Assembly: GCF_003326755.1 (NCBI RefSeq)
Contig: NZ_JPWH01000017.1
Span: 1 to 64,000 of the forward strand
Source: Thalassospira profundimaris
Lineage (GTDB): Bacteria; Pseudomonadota; Alphaproteobacteria; Rhodospirillales; Thalassospiraceae
Direction: 5' to 3'
Length of the DNA stretch: 64,000 nucleotides
Shown: positions 9,639 through 17,861 of the stretch, one piece after another
Numbering within the stretch: position 1 is the first letter of the stretch
Layout: every line of letters starts with the position of its first letter
Translations under genes and position numbers: made by a program
Notes under the pieces: generated by a model
Told to the model about the DNA's origin: nothing
Seen by the model: only the letters and a program-made list of their open reading frames with translations
Database searches by the model: none

Positions 9639-11107
9639 AAGCTGCCGGAAGCACCTCCCCCGCCGCCTCCACCACCTCCGCCAAAACCACCACCTCCGCC
9701 GCCTCCGAAACCGCCGGGATAATGAATCCCGTTACCCGCTGGAATTGCACTTAAAATCGCCACCAGTTTTAAACAAACAAAAATAATCACAGCCCCAATC
9801 GCACCCGCAATCAGCCAGTGAACTTCAACGTAATTCTGAAAACGATTTCGTATCGCGACAGCCAGTGAAAGAAGTACCACGCCTGCCGCCAACAGATGCC
9901 ACTTATACCATTCCCAGAATGTGATATTGGCCTGGGTGGTGGATATGATTTGCCTGACACCCTCGGCAATGCCGGCATCATAATTTTCATCATGGAGGGC
10001 AGGAACAATATTATCAATCACGTCCTGCATGACAGTGTCATAAATGCCGCCATAACCCGCCCCCAGTTCAATTCGGACTTTGCGATCCTCCTGTGACACA
10101 ATGAGCAGGACACCCATATTGTCGGGGTCCGTTGATTTCATACCGCCTATATTGAGTACGTTAAATTGCGCTGTCGAAAAACTTTCCCAGCTTCGATGCG
10201 ATGAAACAGACCAGGTCGACTTAACAGTAAGAACGGAAACGTCGGTACCCGTTTTTTCATCGTAATCTTTCAGCTTTTTGGCAATCTCTGCCTTAACGCC
10301 GGGGGATAACAGATGCGCATAGTCGTTAACATAACGGTCATAACGTTTTAGCGGAAAATAATGTGAGGCAGAAAATACGGAAATATAATCGCGTCTCTCG
10401 TACTCATTCAAATGAACCACAGTTTGCAAAACCATATTGATGACAGCATCAATCGCACTGTGAATATCATTGTGGGCAAATATTGGCTCAAAGTGATATG
10501 TATTTAAATTCTTCCAATCTGTGGCTGATACGCCGAAATTTTTGGGGCTTTTCAATCGAACGGCGTTGTCTTCTTTAGAAAATATCATCAGAATTGCCCG
10601 ACCGGGCAGCCTGTATGGTGGTGCCTTTTGCATATATTCCTGAATAATGGCTGCCGGGTTATCGGCATCAAACTTCCCGTCCCTCAGTTTTTTAAAAATT
10701 GAGTCCAGAACCTTTTTCCGACGGGGATCTTCATAATATCGTGGATCGCCCATGTGCCAGTCACTCAGGGTGCGATCTGCAAGGTCGTCAATCTCCTGTT
10801 CAGTGGCCGGAAGCTTGTCCACCGTCAGAATGGAAATCTCGACGGCCTCATTTTGCTCAACTTCAGCGAGAGTCTCGTTCAATGACGCGCGCTTTTCAGG
10901 CGTGAACAAAGACGCATAATCGTTCACATATCGTGTTTTACGCTCATAGGGTGCTGCCTGGGATGCTCCCGCCGCCGTTAACATCAGCGACAGAAGAAGA
11001 AGCATAAAAACGGATTTCAAGACTAAGTTCCCGGACCAGAAAAAACGCAATTCCAGTTTAGAGATTCTTTCGGTTCCTAAAAAATGAGGAACAGAATTTA
11101 TCAACAA
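9635..11107 (-). CDS. secreted or membrane protein with two TPM domains and a Gly-rich tail
   Basis: A 490-residue envelope protein. A hydrophobic signal segment (residues 35-52) is followed by two related TPM (TLP18.3/Psb32/MOLO-1) domains: one starting RYVNDYASLFTPEKRASLNE (about 58) and a second starting RYVNDYAHLLSPGVKAEIAK (about 263), the latter with the conserved RIELGAGYGG segment. Two transmembrane helices (about 400-450) and a C-terminus made almost only of Gly and Phe follow. Single-TPM proteins with a Gly-rich tail are common; the doubled domain is less usual. TTG at 11107 has a GGGGAGAAGG site; TTG at 11020 would give a shorter signal peptide. Function is unknown; TPM proteins have been linked to membrane repair or phosphatase activity. 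Confidence 0.8.
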   Translation of the reverse strand: MLINSVPHFLGTERISKLELRFFWSGNLVLKSVFMLLLLSLMLTAAGASQAAPYERKTRYVNDYASLFTPEKRASLNETLAEVEQNEAVEISILTVDKLPATEQEIDDLADRTLSDWHMGDPRYYEDPRRKKVLDSIFKKLRDGKFDADNPAAIIQEYMQKAPPYRLPGRAILMIFSKEDNAVRLKSPKNFGVSATDWKNLNTYHFEPIFAHNDIHSAIDAVINMVLQTVVHLNEYERRDYISVFSASHYFPLKRYDRYVNDYAHLLSPGVKAEIAKKLKDYDEKTGTDVSVLTVKSTWSVSSHRSWESFSTAQFNVLNIGGMKSTDPDNMGVLLIVSQEDRKVRIELGAGYGGIYDTVMQDVIDNIVPALHDENYDAGIAEGVRQIISTTQANITFWEWYKWHLLAAGVVLLSLAVAIRNRFQNYVEVHWLIAGAIGAVIIFVCLKLVAILSAIPAGNGIHYPGGFGGGGGGGFGGGGGGGGGGASGSF

Positions 11108-11611
11108 ACGCCTTCTCCCCTACGTAACCAGGTGTAGCAGAGGCAGTCTAGCAACTCACACATGCCGATAGCCCGCGCCTCTGCGCTGTAATTGTCTAAT
11201 CAACCTAAAGTACACTCGTCGATAAAAAATCGAAAGAACTTGCAGCTATAAGTAATCCATTCAGCAACGCCACAGCGCGATGTTAAGGACAAGACACGAA
11301 TTTCCCTGTCCATCCCTGCGCCTTCAAAAATTCGTTTTTGAAAATTCCTGCAAAATTTCCTGAAAAAACGTTGCGATCACACCCTAAACAAGCCCAACCT
11401 GCCATCCATGCGTTAGTATTGATACAGGTTTCCAAACCTCAATTACCCAGTCCTTCTGATATTTACGGTTGCGGGAATCGGGCTAAGGCAAAGTCCGGTC
11501 CTCCGGTTTGTTCCGATATATTCTGTCAAAATAGCGCGAACTGGGGGTACAATCGCCGCACAGCACCGGCACGACCAGCATAACAAATTGATAAATAATA
11601 ATATTAAGGTT

Positions 11612-11715
11612 GGTCGCAAATATCCATGCGACCTCAAGAACGCTGGATAATCCAGCCTGCAAGTTTACACCCCGGCACATCCATCACCTGTAAAACAGGG
11701 GAGTTGCTGCCTCCC
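11612..11715 (+). other. cluster of four short hairpins, possible structured RNA
   Basis: Four inverted repeats lie in a row: GGTCGCA/TGCGACC (11612-11618 with 11627-11633), GCTGGA/TCCAGC (11642-11647 with 11651-11656), CCTGT/ACAGG (11687-11699) and GGGAG/CTCCC (11699-11715). A T-rich stretch (GATATTTTCATTTTCC) follows. The region is flanked by AT-rich DNA. It could be a small RNA or a leader of the glp transcript; I do not recognise a known RNA family. Confidence 0.25.
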
Positions 11716-11867
11716 GATATTTTCATTTTCCAACGGTTTTGCCAGTTTTTGTGCCGGAACGCCCCCATTTACGGTTGGGAATGATCAAAAATTTCACATT
11801 TTTCAAAATCAAAAAACATAGTAAAAACAATAATTTGAAAGCATAGAATTCCTGAAGGAACGCAGAA

Positions 11868-11909
11868 ATTTCGCGAATGAAACATTTTCGCTTGCGTTTG
11901 ATTTCGCGA
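11868..11909 (+). promoter_or_regulatory. TTTCGC direct repeats upstream of glpD, candidate GlpR-type operator
   Basis: The 9-mer ATTTCGCGA occurs at 11868-11876 and 11901-11909, with the variant ATTTTCGCT at 11884-11892. The three copies are spaced 16-17 bases apart, about one and a half helical turns. DeoR-family repressors such as GlpR bind short direct repeats, so this is a plausible control site for the glp operon. No glpR gene is in the window. Confidence 0.4.
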
Positions 11910-11937
11910 GTTTGTAACGTTTTTGAAAATAAGGAAC

Positions 11938-11957
11938 GACAGCTATCACCAGCTGTC
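11938..11957 (+). promoter_or_regulatory. inverted repeat in glpD leader
   Basis: GACAGCT (11938-11944) and AGCTGTC (11951-11957) form a perfect 7-bp inverted repeat around 6 bases. It ends 16 bases before the GGGAGGA ribosome site of glpD, so it could be an operator or a leader hairpin that affects translation. Confidence 0.35.
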
Positions 11958-11985
11958 AATAATCGGGCAATCAGGGAGGAAGCGG

Positions 11986-13527
11986 TTGCTCACTTCAGAT
12001 ACATATGACGTTGCCATCATTGGCGGCGGCATCAATGGTGCAGGTATTGCCCGTGATGCTGCCGGACGCGGCTTAAAGGTCTTTTTGTGCGAAAAAAACG
12101 ACCTTGCCTCTGCCACGTCTTCGGCCAGCACCAAACTTATTCATGGTGGTCTGCGTTATCTTGAATATTACGAATTCCGCCTGGTGCGCGAAGCCCTGAT
12201 TGAACGCGAAGTGCTGCTGAATGCAGCCCCGCATATCATCTGGCCGCTGCGGTTTGTGCTGCCCCATGTCAAGGGTCTGCGCCCGGCCTGGATGATCCGG
12301 CTTGGTCTGTTTCTTTATGATCATTTGGGCGGGCGCAAAAAACTTCCCGGTTCCGAGGGTATTCATCTGTCCCATCACAAGGCGGGGGCACCGCTGGTAC
12401 CGGGCATGGACAAGGCCTTTGTCTATTCCGATTGCTGGGTACAGGATGCCCGCCTGGTTGTTTTGAATGCAATGGATGCCCGCGACCGCGGGGCGGAGAT
12501 TAATGTCGGCACCGAATGCCTGTCTGCCCGGCGTGACGGCGGGGAATGGATCGTTACCGTTCGCCAGAATGGCGCAGAACACGAGATCCGGGCCAAATCG
12601 CTGGTCAATGCCGCCGGGCCGTGGTGCGCAGAATTGCTGGAAAAACGGGTTAGCGCACATAAAAAACAGGGCATTCGCCTGGTACAGGGCAGTCACATTG
12701 TTGTGCCCAAGCTGTTTGACCATGATTATTGCTATATTTTCCAGAACCCCGATGGCCGTATTGTTTTTGCCATCCCCTATGAACAGGATTTCACCCTGAT
12801 CGGCACCACGGATCGCGATTACAAAGGCGATCCCGCCAGGGTCGCGATCAGTGACGATGAAATTTCCTATATGTGCGATCTCGCCAACACCTATTTCGCC
12901 CGTAAGATTGCGCCCAAAGATGTTGTCTGGTCCTATTCGGGGGTGCGTCCGCTTTATGGCAATGGCGAGGAAAATGCCTCTGCCGTGACCCGCGATTATG
13001 TTCTGGAAATTGACCAGCAGAATGACGAAGCCCCGCTGCTTAATATTTATGGCGGCAAAATAACCACCTATCGCAAACTGGCCGAAGCCGCCCTTGCCAA
13101 ACTTTCGCCGTTTCTGGGCAATCACGAAACCGCTTGGACAAGTGGTTCTCCCCTGCCCGGCGGAGATATGCCTGATGCCGATTTTGAGAGCTATTTCGCT
13201 GCAATGCAGCAACGATTTTCCTGGCTTCCGGAAGCCCAGCTCTACCGTTACGTGCGAAATTACGGCACACTGATCAACCAAATCATCGCCGGGGCAACGG
13301 ATATGTCCGGTCTGGGAGATCATCTGGGAGACGATGTTTATGAAAACGAATTGCGCTACCTGATGGAGCAGGAATGGGCCCGCTGTGCGGACGATGTGCT
13401 GTGGCGTCGTTCAAAGCTTGGCCTGCATGTATCAAAGGACACGGCAACTGCCATTGCCGACTGGTTTGCCAAAACCGCCCCTTCCATCCGAACCGCCCCG
13501 TCGGGCGAAGGAAACGACGACAAATGA
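11986..13527 (+). CDS. glpD: aerobic glycerol-3-phosphate dehydrogenase
   Basis: A 513-residue FAD enzyme that oxidises sn-glycerol 3-phosphate to dihydroxyacetone phosphate and passes electrons to quinone at the inner membrane. The dinucleotide-binding motif VAIIGGGINGAGIARDAAGR is at residues 9-28, followed by the family segment SSASTKLIHGGLRYLEYYEF. The TTG start at 11986 is chosen because GGGAGGA lies 5 bases upstream and homologues begin a few residues before the FAD motif; an in-frame TTG at 11923 lacks such a site. Its stop overlaps glpS (ATGA). It is the first gene of the glp operon, linking import to oxidation. Confidence 0.95.
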   Translation: MLTSDTYDVAIIGGGINGAGIARDAAGRGLKVFLCEKNDLASATSSASTKLIHGGLRYLEYYEFRLVREALIEREVLLNAAPHIIWPLRFVLPHVKGLRPAWMIRLGLFLYDHLGGRKKLPGSEGIHLSHHKAGAPLVPGMDKAFVYSDCWVQDARLVVLNAMDARDRGAEINVGTECLSARRDGGEWIVTVRQNGAEHEIRAKSLVNAAGPWCAELLEKRVSAHKKQGIRLVQGSHIVVPKLFDHDYCYIFQNPDGRIVFAIPYEQDFTLIGTTDRDYKGDPARVAISDDEISYMCDLANTYFARKIAPKDVVWSYSGVRPLYGNGEENASAVTRDYVLEIDQQNDEAPLLNIYGGKITTYRKLAEAALAKLSPFLGNHETAWTSGSPLPGGDMPDADFESYFAAMQQRFSWLPEAQLYRYVRNYGTLINQIIAGATDMSGLGDHLGDDVYENELRYLMEQEWARCADDVLWRRSKLGLHVSKDTATAIADWFAKTAPSIRTAPSGEGNDDK

Positions 13528-14624
13528 CCCTGACACTTGAAAATATTACCAAAACCGTGGGAGGTGTCACCCATATCGACGATGTGTCGATGACGCTGGA
13601 GCCGGGTTCGTTCAATGTTCTGCTGGGCAGAACGCTTGCCGGTAAAACCACCCTGATGCGCATTATGGCCGGGCTGGAACCGCCGAGCAGTGGCCATATT
13701 CTGGTCAATGGATCGAATGTCACCGGACAAAGGGTGCAACAACGCAAAGTCGCGATGGTCTATCAACAGTTCATCAATTATCCGTCGATGACTGTTTATG
13801 ACAATATCGCATCCCCGCTGAAATTGCAGGGCACCGCGAAGGCCGAAATTGACAAGCGTGTGCGCTCGACCGCCGAATTGATGCATATCGAACATTTGCT
13901 GGACCGTTTGCCCCAGGAACTTTCGGGCGGGCAGCAACAGCGTACCGCAATGGCCCGCGCGATGGTCAAGGATTGTACATTGCTGCTGCTGGATGAACCT
14001 CTGGTAAACCTGGATTACAAATTGCGCGAAGAACTGCGCGAGGAAATCCCCAACCTGCTGGCAGAGCGTGACACCATCGTGGTTTACGCCACGACCGAAC
14101 CGATGGAAGCCCTGTTGCTGGGCGGCAAATGCGCGGTGATGCACGAAGGACGCGTCACCCAGTTCGGCCCGACGACACGTGTTTTCCATAATCCGGCCAC
14201 GGTTGAAACCGGTCTTATTTTCTCCGACCCGCCGATTAACCTTATTGGCGCACGGGTCAGCAATGGCGCGCTGGAACTTGCCAGCGACCACAAGGTTGCC
14301 CTTTCGGGCCATTTTGCAGACCTGCAAGAGGGGAATTACACCATTGGCGTTCGGGCCAATCATCTGTCCGTGGTAAATCCCGGCCCGGGTGCCATTGCCA
14401 TGCAGGGGCATGTCGAACTGGCCGAAATTACCGGGTCGGAAACCTTTGTCCATGTGCATTTCAGCGATGTTTCCTGGGTTATTCAGGAAGAAGGTGTTCA
14501 CAACCCGACATTGGGGGAAACATCGACCTTCTATCTCGATCCCTCGCGCCTGTTTGTGTTTGATGCCCGTAACCGGCTTGTGGCAGCGCCCCCTGTTGAA
14601 ATTGCAAACGGCAAGGCCGCCTGA
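13524..14624 (+). CDS. glpS: glycerol-3-phosphate ABC transporter ATP-binding protein GlpS
   Basis: A 366-residue ABC ATPase of the GlpSTPQV glycerol-3-phosphate importer known from Rhizobium. ATG at 13524 overlaps the glpD stop. Visible parts: Walker A GRTLAGKT (about residue 35), signature LSGGQQQR (about 133) and Walker B LLLLDEPLVNLD; a TOBE-like C-terminal domain follows residue 240. The switch (H-loop) position reads YATTEPMEAL, with Thr in place of the usual His. The paired ATPase GlpT has the opposite pattern, so the two probably form an asymmetric heterodimer. Confidence 0.9.
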   Translation: MTLTLENITKTVGGVTHIDDVSMTLEPGSFNVLLGRTLAGKTTLMRIMAGLEPPSSGHILVNGSNVTGQRVQQRKVAMVYQQFINYPSMTVYDNIASPLKLQGTAKAEIDKRVRSTAELMHIEHLLDRLPQELSGGQQQRTAMARAMVKDCTLLLLDEPLVNLDYKLREELREEIPNLLAERDTIVVYATTEPMEALLLGGKCAVMHEGRVTQFGPTTRVFHNPATVETGLIFSDPPINLIGARVSNGALELASDHKVALSGHFADLQEGNYTIGVRANHLSVVNPGPGAIAMQGHVELAEITGSETFVHVHFSDVSWVIQEEGVHNPTLGETSTFYLDPSRLFVFDARNRLVAAPPVEIANGKAA

Positions 14625-14639
14625 GCCCGGAGAGTTAAA

Positions 14640-15731
14640 ATGGCACGTATTGATCTTGATAACCTTGCCCATTCCTATTTTCCGGACCCGAAAGGCGACG
14701 AGGATTATGCCCTGCGCCGGATGGAGCATGTCTGGGAAGATGGCGGGGCCTATGCCCTGCTGGGGCCGTCGGGCTGCGGCAAAACCACCCTTTTGAACAT
14801 CATTTCGGGACTGTTGACCCCGTCGCATGGCAAGGTCCTGTTTGATGGCAAGGATGTGACCAACCTGGCCCCGGAACAGCGCAATATTGCGCAGGTTTTC
14901 CAGTTTCCGGTGATTTACGACACCATGACGGTGTATGAAAACCTGGCCTTTCCGTTGCGCAATCGCGGGGTGGATGAAAAACGCGTTCACGCCCGGGTGC
15001 ATGAAATTGCCGAGATGCTGGATTTAAGCGGAAAGCTGAAACAAAAGGCGCGCGGCCTGGGAGCGGACGAGAAACAGACCATTTCGCTGGGCCGTGGCCT
15101 GGTGCGTGATGATGTTTCGGCCATTTTGTTTGACGAACCGCTGACCGTGATTGACCCGCATCTGAAATGGGTTTTGCGCCGCAAGCTCAAGGAAATTCAC
15201 AACAAGCTGCGCCCGACAATGGTGTATGTCACCCATGACCAGATCGAGGCCCTGACCTTTGCCGACAAGGTTGTCGTCATGTATGGCGGCAAGGTGGTCC
15301 AGCTTGGCACCCCACAGGAACTGTTTGAAAACCCGGCCCATACCTTTGTCGGTTATTTCATCGGCAGTCCCGGCATGAATATCATGCCCTGCAATATCGA
15401 CGACGGTGCCGCCTGGATTGACGGGCAGCGCATTGCGCTAAGCGATCAGCAATTAACCGCACTTGGCAAAGCATCGGGCAAAACCGAACTGGGCATTCGC
15501 CCCGAATTTGTCCGCCTGCATACCGAAGGCCAAGCGCCCGAAGGCAGCATTGAAGTCAATATCGTCAAGGTCGAGGATTTGGGGCAGTTCAAAATCGCCA
15601 CCACCCGCTTTGGCACTACCGAACTGAAAGTCAAAGTCGGCGAGGACCAGCAGATTGTCGGGCAAAGTGGTTTCCTGCAATTCCCGCAGGAATGGACCAA
15701 AATTTACGCCGACAGCCAGTTGGTTGCATAA
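14640..15731 (+). CDS. glpT: glycerol-3-phosphate ABC transporter ATP-binding protein GlpT
   Basis: A 363-residue ABC ATPase, the second nucleotide-binding subunit of the importer; it is not the GlpT antiporter of enteric bacteria. Walker A is GPSGCGKT (about residue 42) and the H-loop is intact (YVTHDQIEAL). The signature position reads GLGADEKQTISLGRG, without LSGGQ, and Walker B is LFDEPLTVID. A TOBE-like regulatory domain follows residue 240. It would pair with GlpS so that one composite ATP site has all canonical motifs. It lies 15 bases after glpS with a GGAGAG site. Confidence 0.9.
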   Translation: MARIDLDNLAHSYFPDPKGDEDYALRRMEHVWEDGGAYALLGPSGCGKTTLLNIISGLLTPSHGKVLFDGKDVTNLAPEQRNIAQVFQFPVIYDTMTVYENLAFPLRNRGVDEKRVHARVHEIAEMLDLSGKLKQKARGLGADEKQTISLGRGLVRDDVSAILFDEPLTVIDPHLKWVLRRKLKEIHNKLRPTMVYVTHDQIEALTFADKVVVMYGGKVVQLGTPQELFENPAHTFVGYFIGSPGMNIMPCNIDDGAAWIDGQRIALSDQQLTALGKASGKTELGIRPEFVRLHTEGQAPEGSIEVNIVKVEDLGQFKIATTRFGTTELKVKVGEDQQIVGQSGFLQFPQEWTKIYADSQLVA

Positions 15732-15745
15732 GGGGAGGCAGGAAA

Positions 15746-16618
15746 ATGAACAAGATTACCAATAACAAGGCCTGGTTCCTGGTACTGCCGGTTTTCTTTA
15801 TCGTCGCGATCAGTGCCATCATTCCGCTGATGACGGTGGTGAACTATTCCGTGCAGGACATTTTGGACCCGCAAACACGCTATTTTGTCGGCACCGAATG
15901 GTTCAAACGGATTTTGACCGATTATCGCCTGCACGAAGCCCTGCTGCGCCAGATTGGCTATTCGTTAAGTGTGCTGTTAATTGAAATTCCGCTTGGCATT
16001 GGTATTGCCCTGACTTTGCCGCGCAAGGGCTGGGGTGTTTCGGCCTGCATGGTGCTGCTGGCCCTGCCCCTGCTTATTCCCTGGAATGTGGTGGGCACCA
16101 TCTGGCAGATTTTCGGCCGTGCCGATATTGGCCTTGGCGGCTATTTTCTCAACAAGATCGGCATTGACTATAACTATACCCAAAGCTCGGTTGCGGCCTG
16201 GCTGACGGTTCTGGTGATGGATGTGTGGCACTGGACCAGCCTGATTGTGCTGCTGTGCTATGCCGGTTTGCGCTCCATTCCCGATGCCTATTATCAGGCG
16301 GCAAAAATTGACGGCGCGTCGCGCTGGGCGGTTTTCCGCTTCATTCAATTGCCCAAAATGCAGTCGGTTCTGGTGATTGGCGTTCTGCTGCGCTTCATGG
16401 ACAGCTTTATGATTTACACCGAACCCTTTGTTTTAACAGGCGGCGGGCCGGGTAACGCCACCACATTCCTCAGCCAGTATCTGACACGCATGGCGGTTGG
16501 CCAGTTTGACATTGGACCGGCAGCGGCATTCTCGCTGATCTATTTCCTGATCATTCTGCTGGTGTGCTGGGTTTTCTATACCGTCGTGATGAACGCCGGA
16601 CAGCGGGGAGAACAATAA
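15746..16618 (+). CDS. glpP: glycerol-3-phosphate ABC transporter permease GlpP
   Basis: A 290-residue inner-membrane permease of the carbohydrate ABC (MalF-like) type with six predicted helices. The EAA-type cytoplasmic loop, which contacts the ATPases, is AYYQAAKIDGASRWAVFRFI (about residues 181-200). The start at 15746 follows a GGGGAGG site 8 bases upstream. It forms the heterodimeric channel with GlpQ, whose start is 2 bases after this stop. Confidence 0.92.
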   Translation: MNKITNNKAWFLVLPVFFIVAISAIIPLMTVVNYSVQDILDPQTRYFVGTEWFKRILTDYRLHEALLRQIGYSLSVLLIEIPLGIGIALTLPRKGWGVSACMVLLALPLLIPWNVVGTIWQIFGRADIGLGGYFLNKIGIDYNYTQSSVAAWLTVLVMDVWHWTSLIVLLCYAGLRSIPDAYYQAAKIDGASRWAVFRFIQLPKMQSVLVIGVLLRFMDSFMIYTEPFVLTGGGPGNATTFLSQYLTRMAVGQFDIGPAAAFSLIYFLIILLVCWVFYTVVMNAGQRGEQ

Positions 16619-16619
16619 A

Positions 16620-17423
16620 ATGAAGTTCCAGAAACGTCACATCGCCCTTTTGGTCTATATCCTGTTTCTGTTGCTGCCGATTTACTGGCTGTTCAACATG
16701 TCGATCAAAACCAATACCGAAATTCTGGGATCCATGACGCTGTTCCCGGATAATCCGACCCTGGCGAACTATGCCACGATCCTGACCGATCCGGCCTGGT
16801 ATTCGGGTTATATCAACTCGATGATCTATGTATCGATCAATGTGGTGATTTCGCTTACAGTGGCCCTGCCCGCGGCTTATGCCTTTTCGCGGTTCAACTT
16901 TACCGGCGACAAGCACCTGTTTTTCTGGCTTCTGACCAACCGCATGGCCCCGCCGGCCGTGTTCCTGCTGCCCTTTTTCCAGCTTTATTCGTCGGTCGGG
17001 CTGTTTGATACGCATATCGCGGTCGCCCTGGCGCACTGCCTGTTTAACGTGCCGCTGGCGGTGTGGATTTTGGAAGGGTTCATGTCGGGTATTCCCAAGG
17101 AAATCGACGAAACCGCCTATATCGACGGTTATTCCTTCCCGCGTTTCTTTGCCACCATCTTCATTCCACTGATCCGTTCGGGCATCGGGGTGACGGCGTT
17201 CTTCTGCTTTATGTTCAGCTGGGTGGAACTGCTGCTGGCCCGCACCCTGACCTCGGTTGATGCCAAACCGATTGTGGCAACCATGACCCGCACGGTTTCG
17301 GCATCGGGCCTGGATTGGGGTGTTTTGGCGGCCGCCGGGGTTTTGACCATCGTACCGGGTGCGCTTGTTATCTGGTTTGTCCGCAATTACATCGCCAAAG
17401 GCTTTGCGATGGGCCGGGTTTAA
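16620..17423 (+). CDS. glpQ: glycerol-3-phosphate ABC transporter permease GlpQ
   Basis: A 267-residue MalG-like permease with six predicted helices. Its EAA loop is EIDETAYIDGYSFPRFFATI (about residues 161-180). It partners GlpP in the channel. The name follows the rhizobial GlpSTPQV importer and is unrelated to glycerophosphodiester phosphodiesterase GlpQ. Spacing of 2 bases after glpP implies coupled expression. Confidence 0.92.
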   Translation: MKFQKRHIALLVYILFLLLPIYWLFNMSIKTNTEILGSMTLFPDNPTLANYATILTDPAWYSGYINSMIYVSINVVISLTVALPAAYAFSRFNFTGDKHLFFWLLTNRMAPPAVFLLPFFQLYSSVGLFDTHIAVALAHCLFNVPLAVWILEGFMSGIPKEIDETAYIDGYSFPRFFATIFIPLIRSGIGVTAFFCFMFSWVELLLARTLTSVDAKPIVATMTRTVSASGLDWGVLAAAGVLTIVPGALVIWFVRNYIAKGFAMGRV

Positions 17424-17447
17424 CCGGAAGAGAAAGGATTACGAACA

Positions 17448-17720
17448 ATGTCATGGATGGCCTGGACACCGGTTACGGCAATCTTTTTTGGTTGTGTCGC
17501 GCTGATGCTCCTCATTATGGGGCTGTGGCAGGCGGCATCACCCACCATTCCCCGGCGGGGTTTCCTGCCGCTGGTGACAACCCGGGGGGATCGCCTGTTC
17601 ATCAGCCTGCTGGGGGCTGCCTATATTCACCTTGGCTGGTTGGCCTTTACCGATGCCAGCATTTATTACGCATCAGGCATTGCGGTCGTGTGGCTGCTTG
17701 TTGTGATGCGCTGGGGTTAA
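17448..17720 (+). CDS. small integral membrane protein, DUF2160 type
   Basis: A 90-residue protein with about three hydrophobic helices (residues 6-26, 49-65, 70-86), recognised as the DUF2160-type protein that typically sits between glpQ and glpV in alphaproteobacterial glp operons. No biochemical role is known to me. Conserved placement suggests an accessory role in the glycerol-3-phosphate importer. Confidence 0.8.
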   Translation: MSWMAWTPVTAIFFGCVALMLLIMGLWQAASPTIPRRGFLPLVTTRGDRLFISLLGAAYIHLGWLAFTDASIYYASGIAVVWLLVVMRWG

Positions 17721-17774
17721 GAATGTTGCGACCGGGAAGGCGTCCTACCGCGTCCCGACCGCTTTTGAGTTTCG

Positions 17775-17806
17775 CCATAACGGGCACCGGTCTTCCCCCG
17801 TTATGG
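17775..17806 (+). promoter_or_regulatory. intergenic stem-loop upstream of glpV
   Basis: CCATAACGGG (17775-17784) pairs perfectly with CCCGTTATGG (17797-17806) around a 12-base loop. It lies in the 141-base gap before the binding-protein gene and has no T-run. It may act as an mRNA processing or protection site that allows higher glpV levels. Confidence 0.5.
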
Positions 17807-17861
17807 TGTGCCGGATTTCATGAACTGGCAATTTAACGGAAGACCAACAGGGAGGAACGAT

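Larger units (their letters stand above)
11108..11985. other. long AT-rich non-coding region between TPM gene and glpD
   Basis: This 878-base region separates divergent genes and contains no convincing coding sequence; its short open frames lack ribosome sites and recognisable composition. It holds an AT stem with a TTCG loop at 11323-11342, a row of short hairpins at 11612-11715, repeated TTTCGC elements at 11868-11909 and a 7-bp inverted repeat at 11938-11957. It must carry the promoters of both flanking genes. Confidence 0.6.

Noticed and set aside
11338-11583. An 81-codon open frame in the gap before glpD.
   Set aside because: No ribosome site, no recognisable similarity, and it runs across AT-rich DNA next to hairpins; treated as non-coding.
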